Shown here piece by piece: positions 21,613-30,494 of a stretch of 64,000 nucleotides of DNA. The first letter of the stretch is position 1. Each line of letters starts with the position of its first letter. Made by a program: the position numbers and the translations under genes. The stretch comes from Athripsodes cinereus (Eukaryota; Arthropoda; Insecta; Trichoptera; Leptoceridae). The notes beneath the pieces were generated by a model, which had not been told where the DNA came from, did not search any database, and was given only the letters and a program-made list of their open reading frames with translations. The stretch lies in NCBI GenBank assembly GCA_947579605.1, contig OX388325.1, forward strand, positions 9,853,572 to 9,917,571. The letters run 5' to 3'.

Positions 21613-21665
21613 TATATCATTTATGTTTTCATTTTTAACGTTAATATTTAACTCCCTCTTCACGC

Positions 21666-21736
21666 CATAAGCTTACTGTGGAAGGATTACAAGGTTGTAC
21701 TTGAGTTCATAACAAAACCCAGATATATTTAAATAG
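21666..21736 (+). mobile_element. tRNA-derived SINE, tail only, opposite orientation
   Basis: ATAAGCTTACTGTGGAAGGA..AAGGTTGTACTTGAGTTCAT and AACAAAACCCAGATATATTT are the 3' half of the same SINE on the plus strand, about 55 bp from copy B, forming an inverted pair. Confidence 0.75.
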
Positions 21737-21739
21737 AAT

Positions 21740-22320
21740 ATAATTATTATAGTGACACTTCTATCTTACTGATTATTAAATTAAGTAAGTTGTATGTATG
21801 TGAATGTTTCTTGTGAAAGTAAGTTTTCTAAATAAGATTTGATTTAACCTGAGCTAAGCCGGATTTTAAACTTATGTAAATATTATATTTTATCTTCTCT
21901 GCCTACCCCGTAAGGCTCGCGTGCTACTAGATAATGCATATTATTATGTATTAAGTGAAATGTGAGATTTGTGTAAATGGAATATGAATTAAATATACAT
22001 AAGCCCATCACACGGTACCTATACATTTATATGTAATGTAATATTTGGTTTTAGGTTACAGTAACTACCTATTATCAAGTATAATATATTGTACTTTGTG
22101 TTTGCAGGTTTTCTCTTTATTTACAACAGTAGAATACCTTATGCTTATTCTTTTTTTTTATACGCGGCGGCAGAATTGCCATCCACACTTCTCAGTATTA
22201 TACAACCAGATAAGTCTCCATATGATCAGTCATGGTCACACAAAAACTTAACAGTCTAATGCCGGGAAAAATTCACCTCTCCAGATATACAGGATATCAA
22301 AGGATTAGGCTCAAAACGCG
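21740..22320. other. Mostly unassigned; LINE-tail crumb at 21895-21945
   Basis: CTTCTCTGCCTACCCCGTAA resembles the R-family 3' end (TCTCTCTGCCTACCCCACTT). No other support for a gene. Confidence 0.4.
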
Positions 22321-22326
22321 GGATCA

Positions 22327-22868
22327 AAATACCAGCATTGTGCCTGAAATATCTGTGTTCAAAAACTTTTTTACAATATTACAAGTGTTTATTATAATAT
22401 ATTTTTGAATTTTAATATACAAATTAACCGGTAAATCTAATTTTTGTAAATTATTTATTAAAGATTTCGGAGTTACCCCTGTAGCTGACATGACTAAAGG
22501 TATTATATAAACGGATCTAGAATGCCAAATATTTTTTATTTCTCCTGCTAGTTCTGTATATTTACGTATTTTTTCTGCGACGGTTGTTTGTATATTATGT
22601 GTATTTGGAATAGCGATGTCTATTAGGTACGTTATTTTATTACGTTTATCATGTAATACTAAATCGGGTCTATTATGATGTATTTGTCTATCTGTTATTA
22701 TGGTTTTATCATAATAGAGCCTGTAATTTTGATTTTCTAAAACCGGTTCCGGGTTGTATTTATAATAAGGAATTACTATTTGTGAGTTTAAAAGATTATG
22801 TTTAATTGCTAAATTTTGATGTATTATTTTTGCGACATGATTATGTCTATTGGTATACTCATATATAT
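22327..22868 (-). pseudogene. Open C-terminal LINE frame with restriction-like endonuclease motif
   Basis: The minus strand is open without a stop for about 180 codons and lacks only a start. It reads RHNHVAKIIHQNLAIKHNLL, then VIPYYKYNPEPVLENQNYRL, YYDKTIITDRQIHHNRPDLV, then LIDIAIPNTHNIQTTVAEKI and RKYTELAGEIKNIWHS, IIPLVMSATGVTPKSL and finally IVKKFLNTD. The RPDLVL..LIDIAIP arrangement matches the PD..D core of the restriction-like endonuclease that follows the reverse transcriptase in R2/R4-type retrotransposons. That endonuclease nicks the genomic target. I know this protein type from many invertebrate genomes. The 5' side is cut off by the AT microsatellite at about 22855-22990. Confidence 0.75.
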
Positions 22869-22995
22869 TTTATTTATATATATTTTATTTATATATATTT
22901 TATATATATTTTATTTTTCATATATATTTTATTGGTATACTCATATATATTTTATATATTATATATTTTATTTTTTTTCATGTATATTTTATTTC
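22850..22995. repeat. TATATATTTTATT minisatellite
   Basis: Repeats of TATATATTTTATT with two TATTGGTATACTCA spacers. It abuts the LINE C-terminus; open frames through it give only Tyr/Phe/Ile-rich nonsense. Confidence 0.8.
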
Positions 22996-23094
22996 TTCAC
23001 TCAAAAACCAAAACTGACATTTTCTTTTGACTATTTATTATTAGTATAACAGACTCATTTTTTTCATTATTGTTTGATATTCATTTCAAATTCA

Positions 23095-23230
23095 ATTTAT
23101 TTTTTTTACCTACAAATTAAGTTTTATTCAAGATTTTTTGTCATCATCTGTCAAATTATTTTTTTAAATTTAACATGTTAAAGTTTCTGCCGTGTAAAAC
23201 GTTAAATAAATAAATAAATTAATTAATTAA
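23095..23230 (+). mobile_element. LINE 3' tail (same type as 12598-12725)
   Basis: TTTGTCATCATCTGTCAAAT, AACATGTTAAAGTTTCTGCC and CGTGTAAAACGTTAAATAAA, then AATAAATAAATT. Confidence 0.6.
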
Positions 23231-23263
23231 TAAATAAATATTTTTTAATTCCTAGAAAAAGAG

Positions 23264-23369
23264 CACTGTAAAATTTATGAATTAGATGAGAAACTCAAGA
23301 ACACTGTAAAATTTATGAATTAGATGAGAAACTTAAGAACACTGTAAAATTTATGAATTAGATGAGACA
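23264..23369. repeat. 38-bp tandem repeat, 2.8 units
   Basis: Units start at 23264, 23302 and 23340 (CACTGTAAAATTTATGAATT..GATGAGAAACT). Near identity suggests recent slippage or duplication. Confidence 0.95.
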
Positions 23370-23454
23370 TACAGGTGCTGATCTCTGATACCTCAAAGGT
23401 TTTTAATATATTTTTAATCCATTCTAACTTTTACAAGCCCATTTACTCATTTGT

Positions 23455-23605
23455 GCTAGCCTGATGATGAGAACGGAAGCTCTTGAAAGCTGGCTCGCGT
23501 CTAATAGAAAGTCACTGTGGATATACTATAAATAGGTGTTTTATTTATAATTAATTCAACATGAATTTCCACCAACTACCATCGGTTGACAATATGAACT
23601 TTATC
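23455..23605 (+). repeat. P repeat, copy 3
   Basis: GCCTGATGATGAGAACGGAA-GCTCTTGAAAGCTGGCTCGC, then a GTCACTGTGGATATACTATA body and ATGAATTTCCACCAACTACC ATCGGTTGAC. This is the fullest copy. CTGATGA, a hairpin and GAAA occur in hammerhead-like order. Confidence 0.7.
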
Positions 23606-23609
23606 AAAG

Positions 23610-24095
23610 ATAAGATATTTTGTCCATTCTGAATGCCTCAATTTACTTAAGTAAGGAAAGAATTACCCGGATATTTCTTACATGTATACAATTTTCTGAG
23701 TAAGTATACCATTTTTGAGACATGTCATGTTGGTAACAGGTAGATAGATATTCAACCAACTTTTAACATCTTTGTTTCTGACAAAAAGTATTTTTCTGTA
23801 TTTATTTATGGTAAAAAGAAAGTGTTTACCATTAGCAGATATATAACTGACGAGACAGGAGGGGGGGAGGAGATCTGAGGGTGAAAAAAATGTGAAAATG
23901 GGAGAGAAAAAATGAGAAAAATATGTCAATCAAAAATTTTTTTTTTTATTTTATGTTCATCTAGTGATGTACCTACATACTTTACCATTAAGTTTATCTT
24001 TATTGAACAACATCTGTTTTTTTTTCTAGGAAATAATATCTGGTTAATTTTATTTATTTATTTACATCATCACAACCTCTCCAACAAGCAGATGA
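23610..24095. other. Unassigned AT-rich stretch
   Basis: Nothing recognised; a poly-G/purine patch lies near 23860-23880. Confidence 0.45.
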
Positions 24096-24097
24096 TC

Positions 24098-24262
24098 CTG
24101 GCTGGGTCACGTTTTGAGAATGCCCAATCATAGTAGTCCAAATAGAACACTATACTGTTATTTCGTTCATAGGGTTTCCGATGTGACAGCCTGGACGTTT
24201 TTTTTACATCACACTGTTCTGTTTCTGCCATGTGCTTTCGAAAGGAGCGCTATGGAGCTTTT
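24098..24262 (+). pseudogene. Family G LINE fragment, degenerate
   Basis: CTGGCTGGGTCACGTTTTGA GAATGCCCAAT and TTTCTGCCATGTGCTTTCGA..AGGAGCG align with the GHVLRMPN and 3' end of the family G copy at 48186-48700. Frameshifted throughout. Confidence 0.6.
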
Positions 24263-24388
24263 GAGTTCATTTTTTAATCGAATCTTTATTTTAAATTTGG
24301 AGGTGAACTGGGCAAATCTTTCAAGTCCATTTCAGAAGTCATTTTTCCTACCACCTGTAAATATTAGTGATTCAACGTTGTAGATCCC

Positions 24389-24586
24389 TAGGCCTAGTCA
24401 AAACACATTTAAGCGTTACGTTTTCGTTTCGTTTTCATTAGAATGTTGACGACGTTGCGAGAACGCGTCAATTTTCGTAGCTAAAATACACAAGCAGCTA
24501 CGAAAATTGACACGTTCTCGCAACGTCGTCTACATTTGAACGAAAACGAAACGAAAACGTACGCTAAAATGTGTTTTGACTAGGTC
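24389..24586. mobile_element. M1 hairpin MITE, copy 2
   Basis: Same terminal CCTAGTCAAAACACATTTAA and internal TCGTAGCTAAAATACACAAG as copy 1. The right arm lacks two bases (CGTACGCTAAAATG). Confidence 0.85.
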
Positions 24587-24589
24587 TTC

Positions 24590-25250
24590 TCGGACTCTAC
24601 ATCCGTGATTAAAAAATGCTATTATTTAATATTTTATTTAACTTTGAATATTTCTTTGATTGATTGTATTTGAAATTGTGATAAATTATATAAAATGTAT
24701 GTATGACGAGTCCAAGTGCCTGCATAATAGGGGCCTAGGGATGATTAGAAAAAAATAAAGTTATATTGTAAAAGTGTACCTACAGTAAAAGATAATAATA
24801 ATAAATACAACTGCGATCATTAGTATATTCAAATTTGACACTAAAATAACCTAAAGCAGACATTGACCAAAAAGTTCTGGCAATCATATGGAAGATAGTA
24901 CTAATGTTACATCTTTGTCTGTCATATAATTATTGTCGAGTAATATTGGGTCGATTTCATGGACTTATTGAATATTCTTTCTTCGTTAAAACTTAGTAAT
25001 TGAATTATTGCCAAATTATTTGAATGAAATTGAATGAATTAATATAAATAACAGTTATGGGTATGTACATTGACATTTCATTGAATCTCATAAACAATAA
25101 AGCCCTTGAAGTATTTCCTTTCACTTTACAATCATAATATAATATGATATTAATTTATGCCATGAAAACAAACGTTCTTTGAGACCTCCTTTGATAATAC
25201 AAGATCTTTACCCGAAATCTTTACTCTATAAGTATAGGAATAAAAGTACT
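24590..25250. other. Unassigned AT-rich stretch
   Basis: No gene or classifiable repeat. Confidence 0.45.
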
Positions 25251-25254
25251 AAAT

Positions 25255-25680
25255 AGTAAAATTTGTGTTCCTCTTCTTGGATTTTATATCAAGAGCAATG
25301 AGGTTTGCCTTCAGCGATGAGGTTTGCCACCCATCCTGTATGTCTTGATGATGATGATGATTTTGGATGATTTTATTTTTGACGCCGTTTAACAGTCCCT
25401 AGACCGTTTCAAGGGCGCCAGTGAAGAGTTCAGTTTTTAATTTGCTTCTGAAGCTGGTGACAGTCTGACTATCTCTCAATGGGACCGGAAGGCGATTCCA
25501 CATAACCGGACCAAATACCACAATGGGCCCTCTCATAGAAGTTAGGCTTACCGGCTCTATTGGTTTTATATTGGCAGGGAGAGGAAAGCTTGTATGTTTA
25601 TTATATGCAGCTGGTCTGCTGGCTACCCCACTTGTGGGATATACCGTGATGGTATAGTAGAAGTAATAGTTATACGTAGC
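25255..25680 (+). mobile_element. S1 SINE-like copy split by a LINE
   Basis: Left part to about 25350 (GATGAGGTTTGCCACCCATC, CTGTATGTCTTGATGA). Right part from about 25567 (TTTTATATTGGCAGGGAGAG through GTGGGATATACCGTGATGG TATAG). The break is filled by a minus-strand LINE end. Confidence 0.8.
25341..25566 (-). pseudogene. LINE C-terminus nested in S1
   Basis: The minus strand encodes IEPVSLTSMRGPIVVFG, then PVMWNRLPVPLRD and SQTVTSFRSKLKTELFTGAL, ETV and a stop at about 25399. The W..LP.....S...F...LK pattern is the standard end of CR1/Jockey-type LINE polyproteins. A short 3' UTR (GGGCGCC..AACGGCGTC) and an ATC-repeat tail follow. It is 5'-truncated to about 55 codons and was inserted into the S1 copy around it. 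Confidence 0.8.
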
Positions 25681-25718
25681 ACACTTATCATAAATCACTC
25701 GTTACAAGTTATTGCCAG

Positions 25719-25925
25719 GAAAAAATATGCAGTTTGGAAGTGGACAAACAAAACCCTCCAGCATTATTCAAAGTTTCTCTACGTCAATTTTCTCGCAATA
25801 TTCTTGCCACTATTAAACTGTTGGAATTAGGACTGTGTAGTGAGATAGAGGGTCTTTCAAGCCTCCAGGATATAATATATGTATGTAAAACACAATATGT
25901 TGATCGTATTCTCCGTGCACAATGA
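25719..25925 (+). CDS. Candidate terminal coding exon, unknown gene
   Basis: After an AG at 25717-25718 an open frame of 68 codons runs to TGA at 25923-25925. It reads EKICSLEVDKQNPPALFKVS, then LRQFSRNILATIKLLELGLC and ends YVDRILRAQ. Composition is protein-like, unlike the Tyr/Phe/Ile frames of the AT desert. The NPPALFKVSLRQF segment faintly recalls a SOCS-box (PP.L..L.LR). There is little pyrimidine tract before the AG, and an S1 copy ends only about 40 bp upstream. It could instead be a stray retrocopy or chance. I do not recognise the gene. Confidence 0.3.
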   Translation, partial: EKICSLEVDKQNPPALFKVSLRQFSRNILATIKLLELGLCSEIEGLSSLQDIIYVCKTQYVDRILRAQ

Positions 25926-25929
25926 AAAT

Positions 25930-27420
25930 AGACTTATCATCCAGTATGAGTGGCACACTTAATTTTATTTTATTTATTTATTTTATTTAACAATAATTAT
26001 ACAGACATTACAATACATAGACTATTTGATAAAACTTAAATCTAAACATCCTCCTTATAGAGACAAGTCTCGTGTAAAGGAGGGTCTCGTGTAATCATTG
26101 TTTAATTTAAAAATAAATTTAAAATTGACCCACAGAACGTTTATTGTTTTATAATTATTATTGGACAATATTGAAGTGTCATTTACGTGCCAAAGCACCT
26201 CAAGAACACTGTACAATGGTGAACATGCATGTGTGAGGAATTTGAATAAATGTTATCAATTTATATTAATAAATATACGCTGATCACGAATATCCTAATA
26301 AGAAACCATAAAATAAAACTTTTCATTCATTATTTTCATTTTGAAAATCCAAATTTTCTGTTATTGAATTAGTCCGGTGTGACGTCGCTAGGCGCTTTTT
26401 TGTATTGCCACACATTTCACTCTTAGTACTGTTTGTAGCGCCTGATATTGTCAAACACTGCTCCGCCACGAGTGAACCTTTTTGCGACGAAGTGCGAAAA
26501 ATGCTTTTTTGAATGGTGATAAAAACCTTAAAAATGCACATTTAAAAATAAAAAAGCACCATAATTTTTCTCATTTTCTGTACTATTTTTTGGGTTGAAA
26601 ATTTTTTTTGTGAAAGTTCCCCATTATTCATCAATTCTAGGACATGTAAGTAGCATTCACATTGCTTCACTTTGGATTATCATCTATAGAATGTCAGGGA
26701 CAAACCTGTTCATCAAAAGTGAACACGTCTGTTCATCCTATGCTTTCACTGCCATGTCAACACTCAAGGTCATGTTGTATGTAGTTTGACGTATTTTCGT
26801 AAAAAAAAAAAATAAAAAATAACACTTTTTATAAATAAAACAAATTAATATAATTCTCGACAGCATGATAATTTAGTATATGATTCTGACTTTCAATACT
26901 TATTCATAGAGAAAAATAATAGGATAAAACTTGTTTATGGCTGTTTCAGTGAAAGGACCTTTCGTCAAAATTATGTCGGGTGGTAATCGCTTTTTACTGT
27001 CATCGCTAGTGATCACTATTGATGAAACGTCTGTTCACACCTTTCATTTTGGAGGATCATCCAGAGTGATCACTGAAAGTGAACAAGTGTGAATACCCCT
27101 TTACATCCACATCATAATATATAAATAAATAAATTCAGTGAGAATCTCGGATACAATATATAAGTATACAAACGCAAAATAACTTTATTTATTAAGATAA
27201 TTTTACTAATGGCAATTTGATTTATTCCAAGTCAATTAAATACATAAATACCTTTTACAGAAGCTATTAATGTAGATTGTTCTGAGTAAATACTATGGAC
27301 AATAAAGAATGTCATTACTTTCCTCCCTGTAAAGTCCTTCTTGGAAACACGAGAAATCTATTTTAATTAAGAAATTTTGAATTCATATTATGACAGGGCA
27401 TTATTTTATGTATATTCAAT
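25930..27420. other. Unassigned stretch
   Basis: 25955-26000 looks like a LINE tail (TTATTTATTTATTTTATTTAAC). A 72-residue minus-strand frame at 26323-26541 has ordinary composition but no motif. 26690-26730 and 27000-27095 share TGTTCA and GTGAACA-type motifs (CTGTTCACACCTTTCATTTT) that may belong to an eroded DNA transposon. Confidence 0.35.
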
Positions 27421-27424
27421 ATTT

Positions 27425-27518
27425 TAATGAAACGGAGTGGACGACTTGTGATCTACATGCAGTCAGTTCGCTGATTATCCCACTTGTGGGAATGAATGAA
27501 TGCTGATGTGATGGTACC
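27425..27518 (+). mobile_element. S1 tail fragment
   Basis: CTACATGCAGTCAGTTCGCT, GATTATCCCACTTGTGGGA, then a small ATGAATGA duplication before TGATGTGATGGTAC. Confidence 0.65.
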
Positions 27519-27564
27519 ATAAACCCGTTTTTGGATTTTTTTGTGAACGAATCCTTATAAACTC

Positions 27565-28465
27565 TATCTAAACCATCACGACATGTTTCACATGTAGGGA
27601 AGCCAGCAGATAAGCTGCATGTAATACAAATGCAAGCTGTCCTCTCCGTGATAGCAAAAAATTAATAAATTCAAGATAGGTGACAAATTGCTTAAGGGCC
27701 CCGTTTAGCAAAAACTGTAAAATATTCTATTTTCAACAATTTTGATAGAAAAACTGCCAAAACTTGTTGACCCTTGCGAACATATTGATTTGATAAAATA
27801 AAAAATCAAATATTTATTACCAATATTAGTTTTTTACTAAAAAATAAATTAATCGAAAACTGACGAGATTTATTTAGGTACTCTTTGTTATATCAAAATA
27901 CAAATTATTTGTAAAATAGGTATGGTATATATTTTTTATTATTCCTATCAAGCAAATAAATACTATAGATTTTAGCAAACTTTTTTTAGTACTTATACAA
28001 AAAATTGAGTTCATGTGGTGATTTTTGGTTTCAAAATATGAGAAATTTTATCAAAAAAAATATTCTTTAAGTCGGTCAATATCCATGAAAAAACAAAAAA
28101 AAATAGATTTTTTTGTTCTTTAATTGTAATAACTTTCTAAATATTCTAAATATTAAAATAAATATATCAAAATTTGTAGGATTCTCGTGCATTTATGTAC
28201 CAAGCACACCCCCGAATTCGATTTTTAGAAATATGCTTTTTTATAAACGAATACTATGAAGCTAAAATCGAGTTTTTTTTTAAAGTTAAAGTTTGATATT
28301 GGTAATTAATATTTGTTTTCATATTATATCAAATCAAAATGTTCGTAGGGTCAACAAGTTTTGAGAGTTTGTGTACCAAACTTGTTGAAAATTGATTTTT
28401 TTTATCGTTTTTGCTAAAGGGGCCCCTTAAGATGTAAAATTTATGAAAATTTCATCTAATCAGGT
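27565..28465 (-). mobile_element. S1 SINE-like copy split by a TTAA MITE
   Basis: AACCATCACGACATGTTTCA..GCAAGCTGTCCTCTCCGTGA forms the left side; right of the MITE, GATGTAAAATTTATG resumes S1. S1 copies carry TTTAAGATGTAAAATG at this point (as at 44400), so the break falls on the TTAA. Confidence 0.75.
27696..28426. mobile_element. TTAA-specific (piggyBac-type) MITE
   Basis: Inverted ends GGGCCCCGTTTAGCAAAAAC and GTTTTTGCTAAAGGGGCCCC are flanked on both sides by TTAA (27692-27695, 28427-28430). The inversion extends inward for about 150 bases (CAAAACTTGTTGACCCT/TGCGAACAT) with decay. No transposase is encoded. TTAA duplication is diagnostic of piggyBac-type transposition; the autonomous partner is not in this window, as the termini differ from the copy at 14142-15737. 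Confidence 0.85.
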
Positions 28466-28645
28466 CATTATCAATCTAAAATGATCTGATAAGTAGAGAA
28501 ACGTCTCTCTAGTGATCAATAATAACTTATTGTAGAAAGAAACTTAAGTTTCAATTTACCTTATTGAGGAATTCTACTACATGTACACCGACACAATTAA
28601 TAAATATAAAGTTTCTTTTTTTTCGAACACCCGCTTTTTACAGGA

Positions 28646-29121
28646 TAATAGACCATTAAAGGTCACGTGGTCTTGTCTATGGATTTGCTTTTGCTTGGAG
28701 GGCAAACCGTCAGATTGCGCAAATCATCCTTGTAGGATGTTATGCCATAACAGAAAAAAAGGAAGTCAGACGACAAAATAATAACAAAAACGTCACTGAC
28801 TGTTTTTTTTATTATGAGGTATTCTTTAGGCGTTCCACCCAATATTTAGTGATTTTGCAATACTGACAGTTGGAATGATAATATCTACATGACAACGCTC
28901 TTCTTTGAAATAATTTACTATCTGAGATAACATATGTTATGGTACTTTATCTCTTTTTCACGCATAGTTAGAACTGCGCAGTTAGAAAGAGATACCACCT
29001 TTTTGTTTGTTTTGTTTTAAAACTGCGTAGTTAGAAAGAGATACCACCTTTTTGTTTGTTTTGTTTTTGTTCCGTTGTTGTCCTCCAAACATTTTTCTGT
29101 GACGTCATCTTTAATGGTCTA
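28646..29121. mobile_element. Inverted-repeat DNA element inside S1
   Basis: ATAGACCATTAAAGGTCACG at the left is mirrored by CATCTTTAATGGTCTAT at the right. A TA at each edge would suit a Tc1/mariner-like duplication. It contains a 49-bp tandem duplication (28972-29068). CAAATCATCCTTGTAGGATG TTATGCCATAA (28715-28748) also occurs at 30178-30210. No transposase. Confidence 0.6.
28972..29068. repeat. 49-bp tandem duplication
   Basis: Two units of AACTGCG(C/T)AGTTAGAAAG, AGATACCACCTTTTTG and TTTGTTTTGTTTT. Confidence 0.9.
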
Positions 29122-29124
29122 TAG

Positions 29125-29355
29125 CAAGCATGTCAAACTCAAATCCTAACACGGGCCAAATAAAAAAATAAAAGTTTATGTGGGCCACAAAAAAAATGTT
29201 TAAACAGTAAACTTGCTTTATTTTGAAAAGTATAAAAAAAGGTAAAATTAATAAAGAGTATTTTTTGTACCGTTATGTTTTGTACTGCTAGTGGGCCGCA
29301 AAGTTATACGTTGTGGGCCGCATGCGGCCCGCGGGCCGTAAGTTTGACATTCTTG
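29125..29355. mobile_element. hAT-type MITE with GC-rich subterminal hairpin
   Basis: Ends CAAGCATGTCAAACTCAAAT and AGTTTGACATTCTTG are inverted. The flanks are a perfect 8-bp duplication GTCTATAG (29117-29124, 29356-29363). The right side holds GGGCCGCATGCGGCCCGCGG, unusually GC-rich here. The GTCAAACTC..GGGCC design is that of a hAT family widespread in animals. Its target lies exactly at the end of the neighbouring inverted-repeat element. Confidence 0.9.
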
Positions 29356-29594
29356 GTCTATAGTAAACTTACTGTAAAGAGTGGGAGACCGATTCTTCAC
29401 CGAGTGCTCCACGACTTTGTAAACTATATTATGGCAATAGAGATTAATTTATTTTTTATTATCTAATGAAAAAAAATATATTAAAAAACATCTAAAAGAA
29501 AAAAAAACAATACCGCGTAAAACTCGTATTCAATTCATACGGAGAATTAAAGCTATCGCCATCTATCGAAAAAAATCAATAAAATATTCATGTT

Positions 29595-29668
29595 ATTTTC
29601 GAATATCCATCCTGAATGTCTTAACTACCTCACTTGTGAGAGATGTCTTAATGGGATGGAATGAATGC
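29595..29668 (+). mobile_element. S1 internal/tail fragment with deletion
   Basis: ATCCATCCTGAATGTCTTAA jumps directly to CTACCTCACTTGTGAGAGAT, omitting the GGCACGGAGAGG block. Confidence 0.65.
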
Positions 29669-29899
29669 TAAATACTTCACCAAAACCATGTCAACGAACT
29701 GAAAAAAACAGCCCCTTTTTGTCAAAATTAAGTAATTTATACAAATCTATTTAATTAGCACATGACACGCCGGAAATTAAAAGTATGTAAGCATTTTAAT
29801 ATGTATAAACGAAAAAACGAGGGTGTCAAGTCTTGGACTTTTTCACACTTCAAGATATCCATCGGATATGAGTCGAATATTTAAACATCGTGAAATCAA

Positions 29900-30103
29900 T
29901 ATTATGTTGAAAGTCCATACTGCGAGTGCGGCCTAGACGAGGAGATTCTTGACCATGTTTTCTTGGGGTGCCCTATCAGGGATGCGTGTGATATTTTTGT
30001 TGATGCTGTTCAAAATGATTGCCAATCCTCCCTGAATATTGAATCATTACTGAGTACCTATGACATCCGATGCAATCCATTTGTCCCTTCTCAAATCGAT
30101 AAA
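29900..30103 (+). pseudogene. LINE C-terminus with C.C...H....C knuckle
   Basis: The frame ending TAA at 30103 reads VESPYCECGLDEEILDHVFL, then GCPIRDACDIFVDAVQND and LSTYDIRCNPFVPSQIDKG. Cys-X-Cys, His and Cys spacing (CECG, DHVFLGCP) is the zinc-knuckle-like end of Jockey/R1-type LINE proteins. About 55 codons survive; the rest is 5'-truncated. Confidence 0.75.
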
Positions 30104-30170
30104 GGTTAATTTTATTATTCTATAATAACTATCTTCTAACTATCTTCTCTCTGACGATTTAATAACATTT

Positions 30171-30222
30171 GTTTTTGGCACAAATCATTCTTGTAGGATG
30201 CTATGCCATAAGTGGCAAAAAA
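30171..30222 (+). repeat. Short dispersed repeat
   Basis: CACAAATCATTCTTGTAGGA TGCTATGCCATAA is shared with 28713-28750. Element type unknown. Confidence 0.5.
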
Positions 30223-30244
30223 AAATCAATATTAAATCGACATC

Positions 30245-30490
30245 GAATCATAATATCGACTACTATCGGACTCGAGGTCCCGGGTTCGATTCACGGCCAG
30301 AGCATAATTTTAAAAAAGAATGATCTTTTTTATATTGTTTTGGGTCTAGGTGTTACATGTTTATGTGTTAAGTTCATTGTATATATGTGTATCGTCGTGT
30401 TAGTACTCATAGTACAAGATTTATATCTTAGTTTGGGAGTAACTCGACCTGTGGGAATTGTCTATACATGTCATGTTTATGCTTCAAAAT
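30245..30490 (+). mobile_element. tRNA-derived SINE, second family
   Basis: A B-box-like GGGTTCGATTC at 30282-30292 follows CTCGAGGTCCC. The body includes ATGTGTATCGTCGTGTTAG, ATATCTTAGTTTGGGAGT and GGAATTGTCTATACATGTC. The same body, broken by a LINE, is at 10338-10562. Confidence 0.65.
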
Positions 30491-30494
30491 TCCT

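Larger units (their letters stand above)
28600..29415 (-). mobile_element. S1 copy carrying two nested transposons
   Basis: TTCGAACACCCGCTTTTTAC AGGATA at 28622-28647 and GTAAACTTACTGTAAAGAGT GGGAGACCGATTC at 29363-29400 are adjacent blocks of a minus-strand S1. They are separated by the inverted-repeat element and the hAT MITE listed next. Confidence 0.7.

Noticed and set aside
22806..23049. Open frames of 74-77 codons
   Set aside because: Tyr/Phe/Ile-rich translation of a TATATATTTTATT minisatellite.
26323..26541. 72-codon minus-strand frame with ordinary composition
   Set aside because: No recognisable motif, no exon signals and no second supporting frame; kept only as a remark.
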